Below, one piece after another: positions 35,591-47,250 of a stretch of DNA of 64,000 nucleotides (position 1 is its first letter; each line of letters opens with the position of its first letter). The stretch is from assembly GCA_003508835.1 (NCBI GenBank), contig PUFA01000092.1, forward strand, positions 3,224,001 to 3,288,000. Reading direction: 5' to 3'. This DNA is from Eonycteris spelaea (lineage: Eukaryota > Chordata > Mammalia > Chiroptera > Pteropodidae). Under the pieces are notes generated by a model, which saw nothing but the letters and a program-made list of their open reading frames with translations, had not been told where the DNA came from and made no database searches. The position numbers and the translations under genes are program-made.

Positions 35591-36806
35591 GGCACTCACA
35601 GACATATGGCTATGCATGCCCCTATTATCTAAAGGACTAGAGATCAGCCAACAGTATCTAGGTCATGAGACAAACTATAAGTTTCTTCTCCACTCCATGG
35701 CCCCTTTACTTCAACAGCCATTTCCTCATTTAAAATACAATCCCTTTCTTTCATCTCTCATGGTTGCCCAAATCATAAGTACCATGGCTAGGGGGGAGTG
35801 CTGAAATGCTGGATTAACACAGAGAAACACATTAAAAATATTATAGTTCCTTGAACTAGTAGCATCCATTTGGTCCTCTTCCCTTACATTTCATACTTTA
35901 ATTTTATATGTGGTTACTAAGCTCAGTGAATAAAGCCAAACTTTACAATTGAAGATTTTTATTATATTTTCTGCCTCACTTCCTCAATTATTACCTTCTT
36001 ATCCCTCTAACCTTCTGATGTGGCTTTTAATCGAACAAGCATTTTCTAGTTCTTATCAACATGCTCTACTTACCCTAGTCTATGCATCTGAAAGTTCTTA
36101 AATAGAAATAAGCAAGCTCATTAATTTAGCACCTAATACTTCCTCCAATAATAAGAAACATCCTTGTAAAATAGTTGGCCTAAAAATTTCCTGAGTCATC
36201 ATGAAAAACTTTGAAATAACAAGCCAATTATTTGAGTTGGTAAAACAAAGTTTGTCCATTTGACATGCCTAGAAGAAAAAACACCAAAGACTTAATATCA
36301 TTGTTTCATATATATCCACCTTTTGGTGTTTTAGGTACATGATTTAAGTATCTTAAGGGGAATACGCAGAAAGTTTGAGGTGTATTGATGAATCAAACCT
36401 ATTAATTCTAACTGGTGGTTATCTACAGAAAAGTCACATAAATGGGAAAAGAGGTGTTAATGGAAATTGCTGAAGGGACATAAAGTTAAGAACATTCATT
36501 TGGAAGGTATACCTCTACTTTATTGAATTCACTTGTGTTCTCTATTCTATTTAAACATGAGGAATGACTATTTTTTAACTTATTTTTAATTTTGATCAAT
36601 TTCTCTTTCATTTTCTGAATAACATGTAAACTCAACATATTCTTTCACACACTCTTCACAGAGTTGCACCAGTGATAAAGTACGTTTTCCACTGCTCTGA
36701 TATGTAGCCTGTTCTTGCTGACCTAATAGCCATTTACATCCAAGGAAGCAACTTTTAAAGACCAAGCTTGGCTAGTGAGAAAATACTATTTTCTCCTCCC
36801 CACCAG

Positions 36807-36925
36807 GTGTTCAGTGAAATGACGCATTTTGATGCCTCTCCTACAGAGCAAAGTTTTTAGAGAACTCTTGCCTCTCTGCATACAACTAAAGAAAAACCTT
36901 TTACCTTTCAATCAGATCTAGCCAG
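36807..36925 (+). other. Candidate non-coding exon (strong splice sites)
   Basis: An acceptor-like 'ttttctcctccccaccag' ends at 36806 and a consensus donor CAG|GTAAGT begins at 36926, framing 119 bases. A second acceptor-like 'cctctcctacag' ends at 36846. All three frames contain stops (for example TAG at about 36858), so it would be a lncRNA or UTR exon. No known gene similarity is recognised. Both splice sites together are better than typical for random AT-rich DNA, but 64 kb holds many chance matches. Confidence 0.25.
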
Positions 36926-37668
36926 GTAAGTTTACTGAAAAGAACTAAGGCCACAGGTATTTAATCTCATATTGCAACATTTGAACATCACTGGGGATAC
37001 CATCTAGCCAGAAACCTCCCCATTCTCATGTCTTTGAACACAATTCTAATAAAAGTTGTTTTATTTCTGAAGAGTTTCTGAAGATTTCCATGCCAAACCA
37101 TCAGCAGTCATATGAGGAACCTCTCTCATTTAAATCTAAGGATCATCTAGGATAAAACAGTCAATTCCCCCAAATTAGAAGCAGGCTGACCTATCGTCTC
37201 CTTTGTATAAGAGTGATCAAAACTGCATGTCACTTTCATCCTATTATACTATTTCCAAGTTTATCATCTTATTGTCTTCTTGTCTCCAATGAGATATCAG
37301 ATGATCCACCAGGATTAAAACAAGAGTAGAATTTTTATTTCTACTTTTTTTTCATTTTCAAAATTCTATGAGTGATTTTATGATGTACATGTGAAGTCAG
37401 TAAAATATATGTATACTGTATATATACTGGTATTGGGAAGTAGAGAGGAAAACTTTTTTTTGATATGAATACACATTTAAGAAAGTTGAGGAATGCTTGC
37501 CAGGGCAACTAAAATTGCCTTTGAATTTTGCCTAATAAATCATACACCCAGCTCAACCATCTTTAACAGCATCACTGGAAGACTGTTTTGAATGTCTAAT
37601 CATGTTAGTTCTCCATACAGTTATTTTCGATGAATTGCTAAAGTTTAATATTCAAGACCCTTGGTATT

Positions 37669-37678
37669 CCCCCCCCCC
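37669..37678. repeat. C10 homopolymer
   Basis: Ten consecutive C, unusual in this AT-rich context. A second C10 lies at 50391-50400. Confidence 0.9.
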
Positions 37679-37904
37679 ACACCTAAATGCAGTCTTAGCT
37701 CCAGCTCCCCAACAAGGCTTCAGTGCTTTTACAGTATTGGTATTTTCACTTTTGTCTGAATATACTCTAATGCTCTTCTAGCTATTTAAAAATATTCATT
37801 CTGCCTTGACTGTCCTCAAGGCAGAATTCCCTACTATATACAGCCTTTTGAGATCTCAATAGACAGAATTGAAAATTTTTTCTGCCAGATATTACTAAAC
37901 ACAT

Positions 37905-38110
37905 TTAACTCTAAGCATTTATCTTTGTGCAATGTATTTGTGTTTATATCCACCTCTCAATCTAAACTGTAAGCTCAGAGAAGGAAGGGCCCATTTCCAA
38001 TTATCTTTTTATTTCCCAAACATCTTAGTGTCAATTCACCCAGTCAGTTTTTTGAAAGTATTTGTTGGATTATTTCAAGTTGAATCAATAGGTAATATCA
38101 GTAACATATT
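37905..38110 (+). mobile_element. Probable L2 3' end, sense
   Basis: 'ctaaactgtaagctcagaga' then 'aatt-atctttttatttcccaa' and 'cagtcagttttttgaaagta...tgttgg' resemble the L2 terminal block (actgtgagctcc...tgtatccccag...aatatttgttga). Weakly preserved. Confidence 0.45.
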
Positions 38111-39917
38111 CTTGGTAATAAAGAATAATGAATATGCCTTGCTAGTTATTTGCTTCTAAAATACTGCCACGTGCATTTTATTGTGAATCTTATATCACTA
38201 TTTACAGCTCCTCCAATGCTTCTAGCTTTAGAAATAAGATAACATTTGAAAGATTTCATGGATGCTCCTGGGCATTTTCCTGGAAAAATGATCATTGTGA
38301 TGACCTTAGGAGGTACTATTTGAGAACTCTCTACTGATATTTTTTACGTCTCAATGATTTTATTTTAACTCAAATGGAAAGCCCTCAGGGAAGTAACTGA
38401 GTAATATTTTATGAGTTATGAAGCCCTAAAGGCACCTCTGGAAACTCACATATAAATATATCATCATCGTCATGGCTGCCCCAAAAGAGTATTACATTTA
38501 AATAAGAACATAGAGATCCATATGATTTACAACTATAGTTTTAGGAAGTTTTCCTTTAGCCTAGTTTTATCTTTTACAGAGCTTCATACAGTGTGAGAAC
38601 TCCCTCACCTGAGGTCCACAGTAAGGCAGAGTAAAGATGTAACACCCACAGATTTTATTGGCAATATGTTCCCTAAGGTTAGAGGTCTCTGGGGTTGTTC
38701 AGATAGAAAACAAAATACCAGTTGGACAAACATTATTGAGTGAGCCTTACAAATGAATGAGAATTGTGCATTTGTCTGAAAACAGCACAGCCGAATAGAC
38801 TTTATTTAACTTTTATATGTTCAAGGCATTGCTTGTGCCTAATTTGGTACTAAAAAATAACTCCCACAAAAGACTTTGAGGTTTTATGCTTCTATTTCAG
38901 TTCTCAGTGCAGTGTGGTGGTCTCAAGTTCATAACAAATTCATTTATTTGGTTATCGAACTACTGCTTGTGGAAGGCAAAAAGTCAATGAGAAGTGAGGA
39001 CCGGAAGGAACAGGAAATAAATCCCACGCCTACTCCACCTCAGTCTTGTAACTAGAAACTTTCCATGTACTTAATTCTCACAAGACTCTGTTGTCAAAAT
39101 GTGGAAGTAGAAGAGCCAACATTTAAAGACCATCTGATTGCAAATCATCAGATTATTTTTATAAATGCTGTGTATTTTGTTTGCTTCGCATTTGTACATA
39201 TTTTGCTGCCTTTTTATACCACAGGTTCTCATATATTGTAAGAAAACTGAATCCAGAAGTGATTTGATACCCAATAAAAGGCAATGTATATATATGTATA
39301 CAAACACATGCATACAGCAGGTGATCAAAAGAAGAGCTGTGGGTTCCTTGATCATTTAGAGATGTAGTTACCATTTGGTAGTTGGAGTTTGGGTGTGTCC
39401 AACAAATAACATGCTTTATTCTTATCCTAGGCTTGGATCCAGTTTAGAATAAAATCCATTGGTATCAGGCAGGTAAAAATCAAAATATCAAACTAATTAG
39501 TGACAATCTAGTTGGAGAATATGGATTTAAATCTGTTGTTACAAGAGCTAGCTAACACTCTGCTGAGACTTAACATAGCTCCTTCAAAAGACGGCAGTCT
39601 TCAACCCAAGTGCATGGCTTGCTAAGAGCAAGAATAATGAACTCACTCAGCTCTTGCATTTATTAGTCAGGATTACACAGCCAAAGTCAAGTTAACTGAC
39701 TGTTCCAGAGCAAACAGCAAATAATGTAAAAAGCTGAATTAGGAAATTCGTTTTCTAAAGCCCGTTTTTGGTAGTACACACATAATTTTTTTCTGTTGTC
39801 CTTTATTTGCTAATGTTACCACCTAACTGCATTCTATTACTAATACCACCAACTACAGTGACCAACGCATAGTTAGGGATGCAGACTTTCCATGAGTCAA
39901 AACTCCACGTGAAACAA

Positions 39918-39968
39918 GTCAGTCCTCCACATGTGTGGATTCCCAACTGTGGATTGCAAATACCTATC
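39918..39968. mobile_element. Possible Tigger-type (Tc1/mariner) fragment
   Basis: 'gtcagtcctccacatgtgtg' and 'aactgtggattgcaaatac' resemble the terminal part of Tigger-like elements (cagtc-gccctcc...gtggattcaaccaac-tgcggat). Only about 50 bp are visible. Confidence 0.35.
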
Positions 39969-40414
39969 CATATGTTAATCTTTAAAAGGACCCACTGTCC
40001 TTTAACTTTAACAATATATTTTTGTACATATTGTTGGAGGCCTTATTCTTCACTTTAGGCAGGTAATTTCTTGCGTGTGAATCCACTGTTCTCTATGTTG
40101 CTATATCAGAAAGTTCTTAGAAAGCAGAAAAAATAACTTAAAGAAAAAAAATAGATTTGACATTAGTAAAAACTGTGTGGAAAATTACTTTTTCCATGTT
40201 TTATGGATGAATATGTTGCTACCCACATTTAATTGTGCATGAAATATGTTTCTGGTATTTCCAAGACCATGAAAACCAAGGATATTTGAGGGCCATTGGA
40301 GTTCGCATAATGGCAACACAACCCACAGATTCTTATCAAACACTCTGACTTAATGCTTGTACTCCAAGAAGCCCTTACCTAATTTTTTGGAGCATGGTGG
40401 TGATAGGACTGGTC

Positions 40415-40570
40415 TTAGAGATAGATATGAATTCAGGATGCTAGTCCTTGTTCTGCTATGTATACTTATATACCTTTGGGCAAAGCATTTAACCCCTCTA
40501 AGATCATTTCCAGAATTAAAAACTCAGGGATAGTAATATTACCTACCTTTGATGAATTTTTTAAAAGATA
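40415..40570 (+). mobile_element. MIR SINE, sense
   Basis: MIR order is preserved: 'tgctagtccttgttctgcta', 'tacctttgggcaaagcattt', 'aacccctctaagatcatttc' and 'agggatagtaatattaccta'. Confidence 0.75.
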
Positions 40571-41139
40571 TAACGTCATTGGAACTTATAATGTAAACTA
40601 TTATTCCCAATAGAGTTATTTAACGCTTCTTTCTACACTGTAAATAAGAAACTATAGTCTTTTTTATTAATAGCATTTAGCATAGGTATTGCACATAAAA
40701 GTTTATTAGATTTATGTTTTTTATGAATTTTTAGTTTCAACCCCATCTTAAAAAAATCATGTCTGAGTTTTTGTTTCCACTGAAATGCCATATGCATTGG
40801 GTTAGATATTTATCCACTAAAAATAAGTTCAACTTTATGTAAATTTAAATATATTTATATATATAAATATTGTACATATTTAGTACAAATGTCTATGATA
40901 CCTCCTTTTAGTATAATTATTTAGCTTTCCAAATTGCTCAATAACTTGATATTTTTATAAATGATATAAAACTTTACCATTTAAATTATATTTTCATATA
41001 TTGATTCACTTTTCAGATGTAACCCTTTACAATTCATTCTGTTGTCTAATTTTTTAAATAAATGCCATTATATCTTACATGACAGTCATATAAATTTAAA
41101 TGTAGAGGGTACACAAGATATTTCTTTTATGAATAGTGA

Positions 41140-41212
41140 TGACGTTGATAATGGGATGGTAGTGATAATGATGATGATGATGAAGTGGTGATGATAATGA
41201 TAACGGGCATAA
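41140..41212. repeat. (GAT)n/(TGA)n-rich microsatellite
   Basis: Imperfect GAT/GATGATAAT reiteration. It leads into an antisense MIR. Confidence 0.85.
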
Positions 41213-41224
41213 AAGAGTGATGGG

Positions 41225-41440
41225 AATGATAATGATAGCTAATATTAAATGTTTACATGTTAAGTTCCATACAATGAATTAATGCTTTCATGAATTAGAA
41301 AGCAATTAATCTTCCCAGCCATCCCATGCAGTAACTAACAATATCTCCTATTCTAAAATTAAGAAACTAAGCTTTAGAGATGTTAACAGATTAACCCAAA
41401 ATAGCTTGAAGCAGATAAAGCTTTGATTCTAATGGAAACT
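41225..41440 (-). mobile_element. MIR SINE, antisense
   Basis: 'gatagctaatattaaatgtt', 'ccagccatcccatgcagta', 'ctaaaattaagaaactaagc' and 'gatgttaacagattaaccca' give the antisense MIR order from 3' end to core. Confidence 0.7.
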
Positions 41441-42010
41441 GCCCCCGGATCCAAATAGGCTAATGACAGCATTTTTTATGTTAGTTAATTTTCCTCAAAT
41501 GTCAAGATATATGCTTAGTTAATGTGTTAATAAAACAAAATTCCCTGTAGAATTTGCCCATGTCAACATTAAACTCAGGTTACTGGTTTGAACATGTTTA
41601 AAAATCACCCATGATAACATCAAGGTAAATTTTGAGTAAAAAATTTTATTCTTAAGGAACTGCTTCTTAGAACACAACAAATAATAGCAAGGCTGCGTTG
41701 TTAGGTTCTCCTACTGACTTTACTACAATAGCCTATTACTGTAACCCTCACTTTCCTTTCTGAATTCACAACATACTTTGGTTAATAATATGTATAATTC
41801 CCTTTCAGACTAGCTGTTGTGGTTAAAGATAACGGAGACAGAAGGGGGAATTAAAAAAATACACATAAGAACAAAATATATATTTTTTTAAATCTAATTA
41901 TAATTATTGACCCGTGTTTCTTTAGCACTCAAAGTCTCAGTATCCTCATCTATGAAATTGTTATAATAATATCTATCTCTAACAATCATGAGGAAGAAAA
42001 GTTTTGTCAT

Positions 42011-42412
42011 TGTTATTATGGACTGAATTGTCTCCCCTCAAAGCTCATATGCTAAAGTCTTAACCCCCAGAACCTCAGAATGTGACTGTATTTGGAAGCA
42101 GAGCCTTTAAAGATTAAATTAAAATGAGGCTTTTAGGGTGGCCCTAATCCAACCTGACTGGTTTCCTAATAAAAAGAGGAAATTTGGACACGAAGAGAGA
42201 TACCAGGGGCTTGTGTGCACAGGACAACCACGTGAAGAGGCGCACAAGGGTTGCTGTCTGCAGGTCAACGACAGAGGCCTAGAGACAAATCCTTCGCCTG
42301 TGGCACCTTGATCTGGGACTTCTAGCCTCCAGAACTACAAGAAAACAAATTCCTATGGTTTCAGCCACCCTGTTTGTGGTATTTTGTATGGCAACCCTAG
42401 CAAATGAATACA
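42011..42412 (+). mobile_element. MLT1-type MaLR solo LTR, sense
   Basis: The 402-bp block starts TGTTATTATGGACTGAATTG and ends AATACA, with TG...CA borders. Between lie standard MLT1 blocks: 'cagaatgtgactgtatttgg', 'cctttaaagattaaattaaa', 'gcaccttgatctgggacttc', 'agcctccagaactacaag' and 'agccaccctgtttgtggtat'. No MaLR internal region adjoins it, so it is a solo LTR. A (CATA)n microsatellite extends directly from its 3' terminus. A 64-codon minus frame over the junction is spurious. Confidence 0.9.
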
Positions 42413-42530
42413 TACATACATACATACAAACGTGCATACGTGTGTGTATATACACATACGTACATATACACACATATACATACTAATATGCATTAACATA
42501 TAATACATTGATATGTAAATATGTGTGTGT
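42411..42530. repeat. (CATA)n/(GTAT) microsatellite at the LTR end
   Basis: Starts from the LTR terminal 'aataca' and continues as CATA units, then mixed TATACACATA and GTGTG tracts. Confidence 0.9.
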
Positions 42531-42629
42531 GTGCATGCTCACCCATGTACCTTGCAAAGTTGGTGGTTATTAGAGTGCAGGGATATAGAAAATGCTCAAA
42601 TATTTATTAATTTATTGTTTTGTATAATT

Positions 42630-42720
42630 CTGTCTTCCTTACTGGATGATGGGCTCCTCCAGAGCAGCAATACTTTTTTAGATTGCTAGAGAACCTGACA
42701 CAGAACTGAACAAAACATGA
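42630..42720 (+). mobile_element. Possible L2 or MIR end fragment
   Basis: 'actggatgatgggctcctcc' followed by 'agagcagcaata' and 'gaacctgacacagaactgaa' loosely resembles the L2 terminal motif (actgtgagctcc...gggcag...cctggcaca). Confidence 0.3.
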
Positions 42721-42779
42721 AAACTAATTTTATCACAGAATTCTTGTCCGTCCTGTATAAATTTAATTTAAAAATTATT

Positions 42780-44650
42780 TTAAGGCAGGCTTATTGAGGT
42801 ATAGTTTAAGACTGTAAAACCGTCCCTTCTGAAGTATAGTCAATAAGTTTTGAAAAACAGACATATCACCACCATGATCTAGATACAGAAAATGTCTGTC
42901 ATCCCCGAACTTTCCCTCTTGTTCCTGTGAATTCAAACCATTCCCCTCTCCTTGCATTACCTGGAAATCATAAATATGATTTCCTATTTCTTATTGCCTA
43001 ATTTCCTAATTTATTGCCTTTTCAAAAATAATATATTCATAGAGTCAAACAAAGTAGTCTTTTGTGCCTGGCTTATTTTACTTAGTATATTGCTTTTGAA
43101 AATCATTAGTATTGCTGCGTATAGCAGAAGTTTGTTCCTTTTTATTGCTAAGTAGTATCTCATAGTATAGATGTGCCACAATTTGTTTATCCATTTACCA
43201 GTTGATGGTCATTTGAATTTTTCTAGAATTTGACAATTTTGAATAAAACTGCTATAAACAATAATACACAGGTCGTGCTGTGGGTCATGTGCTATCATTA
43301 TTCCTGGGTAGATAACAGAAGCAGAATTTCTAAGCCATATGATAAGTCTATGTTTAACTTTATTAGAAACTACCAAACAATTTTCCAAAGTGGCTATGCC
43401 ATTTTATGTTCTCAGCAGCAATACTTTCATAAATTAGTTTAGCAATGTATAAGAGTACCAGTTACTTCACATCTTTGCCAAACTTGAACTCTACGCATTT
43501 TATAGTTTAAATTTAGGTTTCTGGTCCATTTCATGGTTAATTTTATATGACATAAGAGTAAATCTTATGAGTCAACAGGAGCTGAGTGGGGCTGTTGAGG
43601 ACAGGATATTGTGGACATAACTCATTCATAGGGTCGCCAGGAGTTGGAGCCCACTCAAGTTCATAAACTTACAAGGGTAAAAGTTAGTTCTTTTGCATAT
43701 GGCAATTCAATTATTTAACACTATTTATTTAAAATAAAATTCTTTCCCAACTGAAGTACTTTGGACTCTTTGTTGAAAAACAGTTAACATACATGTACAA
43801 TAGTTCTGTACTATCAATTCTGATCAACTGGTCTGCATTTTTATCCTTATTTCAAAGCCCCACTGTTTTGATTACTGTAGTTTTATATTATGTCTTAAAA
43901 TCAGATAAAATGAGTTACTCAAATTTATTACTCATTTAAAAAATTTTTACTATTCTGTGTTCTTTGTATTTCAATATAAGTTAGACATGACTTGTTAATA
44001 ATTGTAACATCATCTTCTGAGATTTTCTGGGATTGTGCTAGATTTATAAACTATTAAAATGAATTAATATTTTAAAAATATTGAGGTTTTGATGCATATA
44101 AACAGTATAGATCTTGATTTACTTAGATCTTTAATTTCACTAGGATTTTGTTTTAATACAAATATCTGGCATGAATATTAGATATGTTCCTAAATTTTTG
44201 TTTTAATACTACTATAAATAGCATTTAAAAAATTTCAGTATCCTATTGATCATTGATAAATTATAGAAAATATAAATTTTACATACTGACCTTATATATT
44301 GTGAACTTACTATACTACTGACAGTAATTTTTGTTGATAATTTGAAATTTTCAACATACAGTTATACTACCAATGAATAGTTTAATTTCTTCCTTTTCTA
44401 CTTTCAGCCCTTTTATTTTTTATCTATTCTCATTGCACTCACTAGAATCTCCAATAAAATTTTAACTAAAAGTGGTGAAAACGGGTATTTTACTTTTTTC
44501 CAAATCTCAGAGGAAATTGATTCAGTATTTCACCATTGGGTCTGATGTTAGCTATAGATTTTTTTTTTTAATACCCATTGTCACTTTTGATCTTTTTAAT
44601 AAAAAAAGAGATATCCTTTTCTAAGTTTGATGCAATATTTTAAATATTTT
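42780..44650 (-). mobile_element. Old L1ME-type element, antisense, left part
   Basis: On the plus strand it runs from antisense 3' UTR ('gcttattgaggtatagttta', 'atcaccaccatgatctagat') through the ORF2 end ('ttattgctaagtagtatctc', 'aattttgaataaaactgcta', 'aattttccaaagtggctatg') into the RT region ('ttgattactgtagttttata', 'ctaaaagtggtgaaaacggg', 'ttcaccattgggtctgatgt'). It stops at a nested sense L1. The antisense order resumes at 45720. A 110-bp SINE-like insert lies at 43563-43672. Confidence 0.8.
43563..43672. mobile_element. SINE-like insertion inside the antisense L1
   Basis: The antisense L1 reads continuously if these 110 bases are removed. They are flanked by AAGAGTAAA (43554-43562) and AAGGGTAAA (43673-43681), 8 of 9 identical, which fits a target-site duplication. 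The insert holds 'gggtcgccaggagttggagc', which resembles a motif in some mammalian tRNA-related SINEs. It has no A-tail. Family unassigned. Confidence 0.45.
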
Positions 44651-44697
44651 ATAACAATGGATATTGGGATTATATCAAACTAAAAAACTGCATAGCA

Positions 44698-44720
44698 AAA
44701 AAATAAATAAATAAATAAAA
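44698..44720. repeat. (AAAT)n microsatellite
   Basis: Five to six AAAT units near the 5' end of the nested L1. Confidence 0.85.
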
Positions 44721-45119
44721 ACACAATGAGATATCGCTCCACACTTGTTAGGATAGCTATTATTAAAAACACATGAAATGACAAATGCTGGTGAGGATGT
44801 GGAGAAAGGTGAATGAACTCCTGTGTTCTGTTGGTAGGAATATAAACTGGTACGGCCACTATGGAAGACAGTACAGATGTTCCTCAAGAAGTTAAAAATA
44901 AAACTACCATATGATCCACAGTCTAACTTCTGGGTATTTATCCAAAGGAAACAAAACAATTATCTTGAGGAGTTATCTGTACTCCCATTATTGCAGGATT
45001 ATTCATAATAGCTAACATATGGAAATATCCTAAGTGTCTGTCAATGGATGAATGAATCAAGAAAATGTAATGCGATAGATTAGATGATAGGTGTATACAG
45101 ATAGATATAGTTTCCTGTA

Positions 45120-45195
45120 TCTATCTCTGTGTGTGCGCGCACATGCACTCTCACACATGCACTCCCCCACACCCCTCCCCACCCACCCATACCCC
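45120..45195. repeat. (GT)(GC)(CA)(CCCAC) simple-repeat patch in L1
   Basis: Runs from 'ctgtgtgtgcgcgcac' into a CA/CCAC-rich tract. Overlapping open frames on both strands here are low-complexity artefacts. Confidence 0.85.
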
Positions 45196-45719
45196 CTGGA
45201 ATATATCAGCCTTAAAAAAGAAGAAAATCTTGCCATTTGTAACCACACGGATGAAACTGGATGGAATTATGCAAAGTGAAATAAGCCACAGAGAGAAAGG
45301 CAAATACTGCATAATATCACTTAAATGTGGAATCTAAAAAAAAAAGTCAAACTCATAGAAACAGAGTCAAAGAGTGTTTGCCAGAGCCTGGATGTGTGGG
45401 AAATAGGGAGAAGTTGGTAAAAGGGTACAAACTTTCATTAATAAGATAAATAAGGTCTGAGAATCTAATGTATGACATGTATGACACGGTGACTATAGTT
45501 GATTAATACTGTATTGTGTAATTGAAATTTGCTAAGAGAGTAGAACATAAATGTTCTCATCATCCCCCAAAAAGGTAAACATGTAAGGTAATGTGTTAAT
45601 TGACCTGATGGGGTAATCCTTTCAATGTATACACATATCGAATCTTCACATTGTGCACTTTAAATATCTTACAATTTTATCTCCATAAAGCTGACAAAAA
45701 AAATTAACAATATATATTT

Positions 45720-46615
45720 CACTAAGCACTACTTTAGTTTCATCTTACTGTTTTGATATATTTTATTTTCATTTAATCCAAAATACATTCTAATTCCCAC
45801 TTCATTTTTTTTTGCCCCAATTACTTAGAAATGTGTTTTATTATTTTAAATTTCCAAATAGTTGGGATATTTACAGTTATCTTTCTGTTGATTTCTAGTT
45901 TAATTTTGTTACACTCATGGAACATGATTGCAATCCTTTTAATTTATTGAGACTGCTTTTTATGGTCTAGTACATGATCCATCTTGGTGAGTGTGTACTT
46001 TAAAACAATCTATATTCTGGGTTCAGTTATCTGTAAACATGAATTAGTTCAAGTTGGTTGGCAGTATTATTAAGGTATTCTATATCATTAGTGATGTTAG
46101 CTTACTTGTTCAATTACTGAGAGAGAATTGTTGATGTCTTAATTTATAATTGTTAATTTTCCATTTGACTTTCAATTTTCTCAGTTTTTGCTAAATGTAG
46201 TTTAAGCCTGTGTTATTAGTTGCAGATAAATTTAGGATTGTTTATTCTGTTTTTGTTTTCATTTTTAACACTTTTTTACTCTTCTGGTTTCAGTTTAAAT
46301 TATTTCTATCAATTTTTCTTTAGGTTTACTAATTCTCTACATTTTTTAACTAGTATGCTTGAAAGTCTATAAAAATTATTCATCTCTGATATCATTTTTT
46401 ATTATTTGTAGTTCTATTTGACTTTCCTATAGTTCTCTCTGTTTACTGAAATTTTTATGCACGTTATACACCTTTTCTACTATATCCTTGAGCCTATTAG
46501 TTGCAGTTATTTTAAATTTACAGATATCTATATATAGTTATGTTGTTTCTTCATCCTTAACAATGGGTTGCTTAGTTTTGCTTTTTGGTGTATCTAATTA
46601 TGTTCTGTCAACCAT
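45720..46615 (-). mobile_element. Old L1ME-type element, antisense, right part
   Basis: Antisense text for the ORF2 endonuclease/ORF1 side: 'gttgatttctagtttaattt', 'cttttaatttattgagactg', 'ggtctagtacatgatccatc', 'caagttggttggcagtatta', 'tcaattactgagagagaatt' and 'cagtttttgctaaatgtagt'. The order continues that of 42780-44650, so both were one element before the sense L1 inserted. Confidence 0.7.
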
Positions 46616-46654
46616 CAGTGTGGCAGAGCATGGGGGTATCAAGTCAACCTAATT

Positions 46655-46725
46655 ATCAGGTGAGTTGGTTAGAGCTTCCTTCTGAGCATCACAAACTTCA
46701 AGTTCCCCCAGCTGGGCTGCTGATA
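46655..46725 (+). mobile_element. Possible tRNA-derived SINE or tRNA relic
   Basis: 'gtgagttggttagagc' (46660-46675) matches the D-arm/A-box form of tRNA-derived SINEs. About 30 bases later, 'cttcaagttcccccagctgg' sits where a B-box (GGTTCGANNCC) would be, with its CpG lost. No acceptor stem pairing or A-tail is clear. Chance is possible. Confidence 0.35.
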
Positions 46726-47250
46726 GCTTGTGCTTAGTGTTGCATTTCTGTTGCCCAAGAACTTTTCTCTGGGTTTCCGTTCCACTCTCAGCTTTTAGCA
46801 ACACCTGCATACCTGAACCACAGAGGTTTTCTCCAGAATCCTGCTCTTCCTCATTGGTAGACTTGTGGTGTGGGCCACATGGGGCTTCCTTTTCCTCTCT
46901 TAGGAAGAGATAGGTTTTGTTTCTAACCCTCCCCCAACAACAGATGACTTTTGCTTCTCTACTTCCCCTATAATCATTGAGACTTTGCCTGGGTTCTGTC
47001 CCAAGCTGCTTGAGGCTTTTGTTTCACGTAATGAAAAGATCCAAGACATTATTAGCACCACTGAGGATACCTCCTTCCTGCCCTGCCCCTAATCTTTCTC
47101 ATGAGTATCCAGTGGAAGCCAGATGGCAAGTGAATGCACACTTCCACTGAGTTCCCAGAGGATCGGAACTTTCACGCAAGCCCATACCCAACCTTTAATG
47201 ACATTTTAAATTTTAACTATTTTCTTCTTACCAGATTTGATAGTGGCTAT
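46725..47250. other. GC-richer block of unknown origin
   Basis: Noticeably richer in G+C than its neighbours, with a 61-codon plus frame at 46728-46913 that has no family signature. It may be the 5' part of the antisense old L1 or a separate decayed repeat. Confidence 0.3.

Larger units (their letters stand above)
34895..39910. other. Mostly unrecognised DNA
   Basis: Long stretch without clear transposons, apart from (CA)n at 35550-35590, a C10 run at 37669-37678, an L2-like end near 37.9-38.1 kb and the candidate exon at 36807-36925. No coding gene seen. Confidence 0.4.
44655..45700 (+). mobile_element. L1 3' fragment, sense, nested in an antisense L1
   Basis: Sense L1 text: 'ggattatatcaaactaaaaa', 'gttaggatagctattattaa', 'tgctggtgaggatgtggaga', 'ctaacttctgggtatttatc', 'gaaactggatggaattatgc', 'aaataagccacagagagaaa', then a 3' UTR with 'acacggtgactatagttgat' and 'caaaaaggtaaacatgtaag'. 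A GT/CA/CCCAC-rich simple stretch replaces part of the ORF2 end at 45120-45195. It interrupts an antisense L1 whose parts lie on both sides. 'taacaat' near both ends is only a weak candidate target duplication. Confidence 0.8.

Noticed and set aside
45057..45337. Overlapping plus and minus open frames
   Set aside because: They span the GT/CA/CCCAC simple repeat inside L1 and are low-complexity artefacts.
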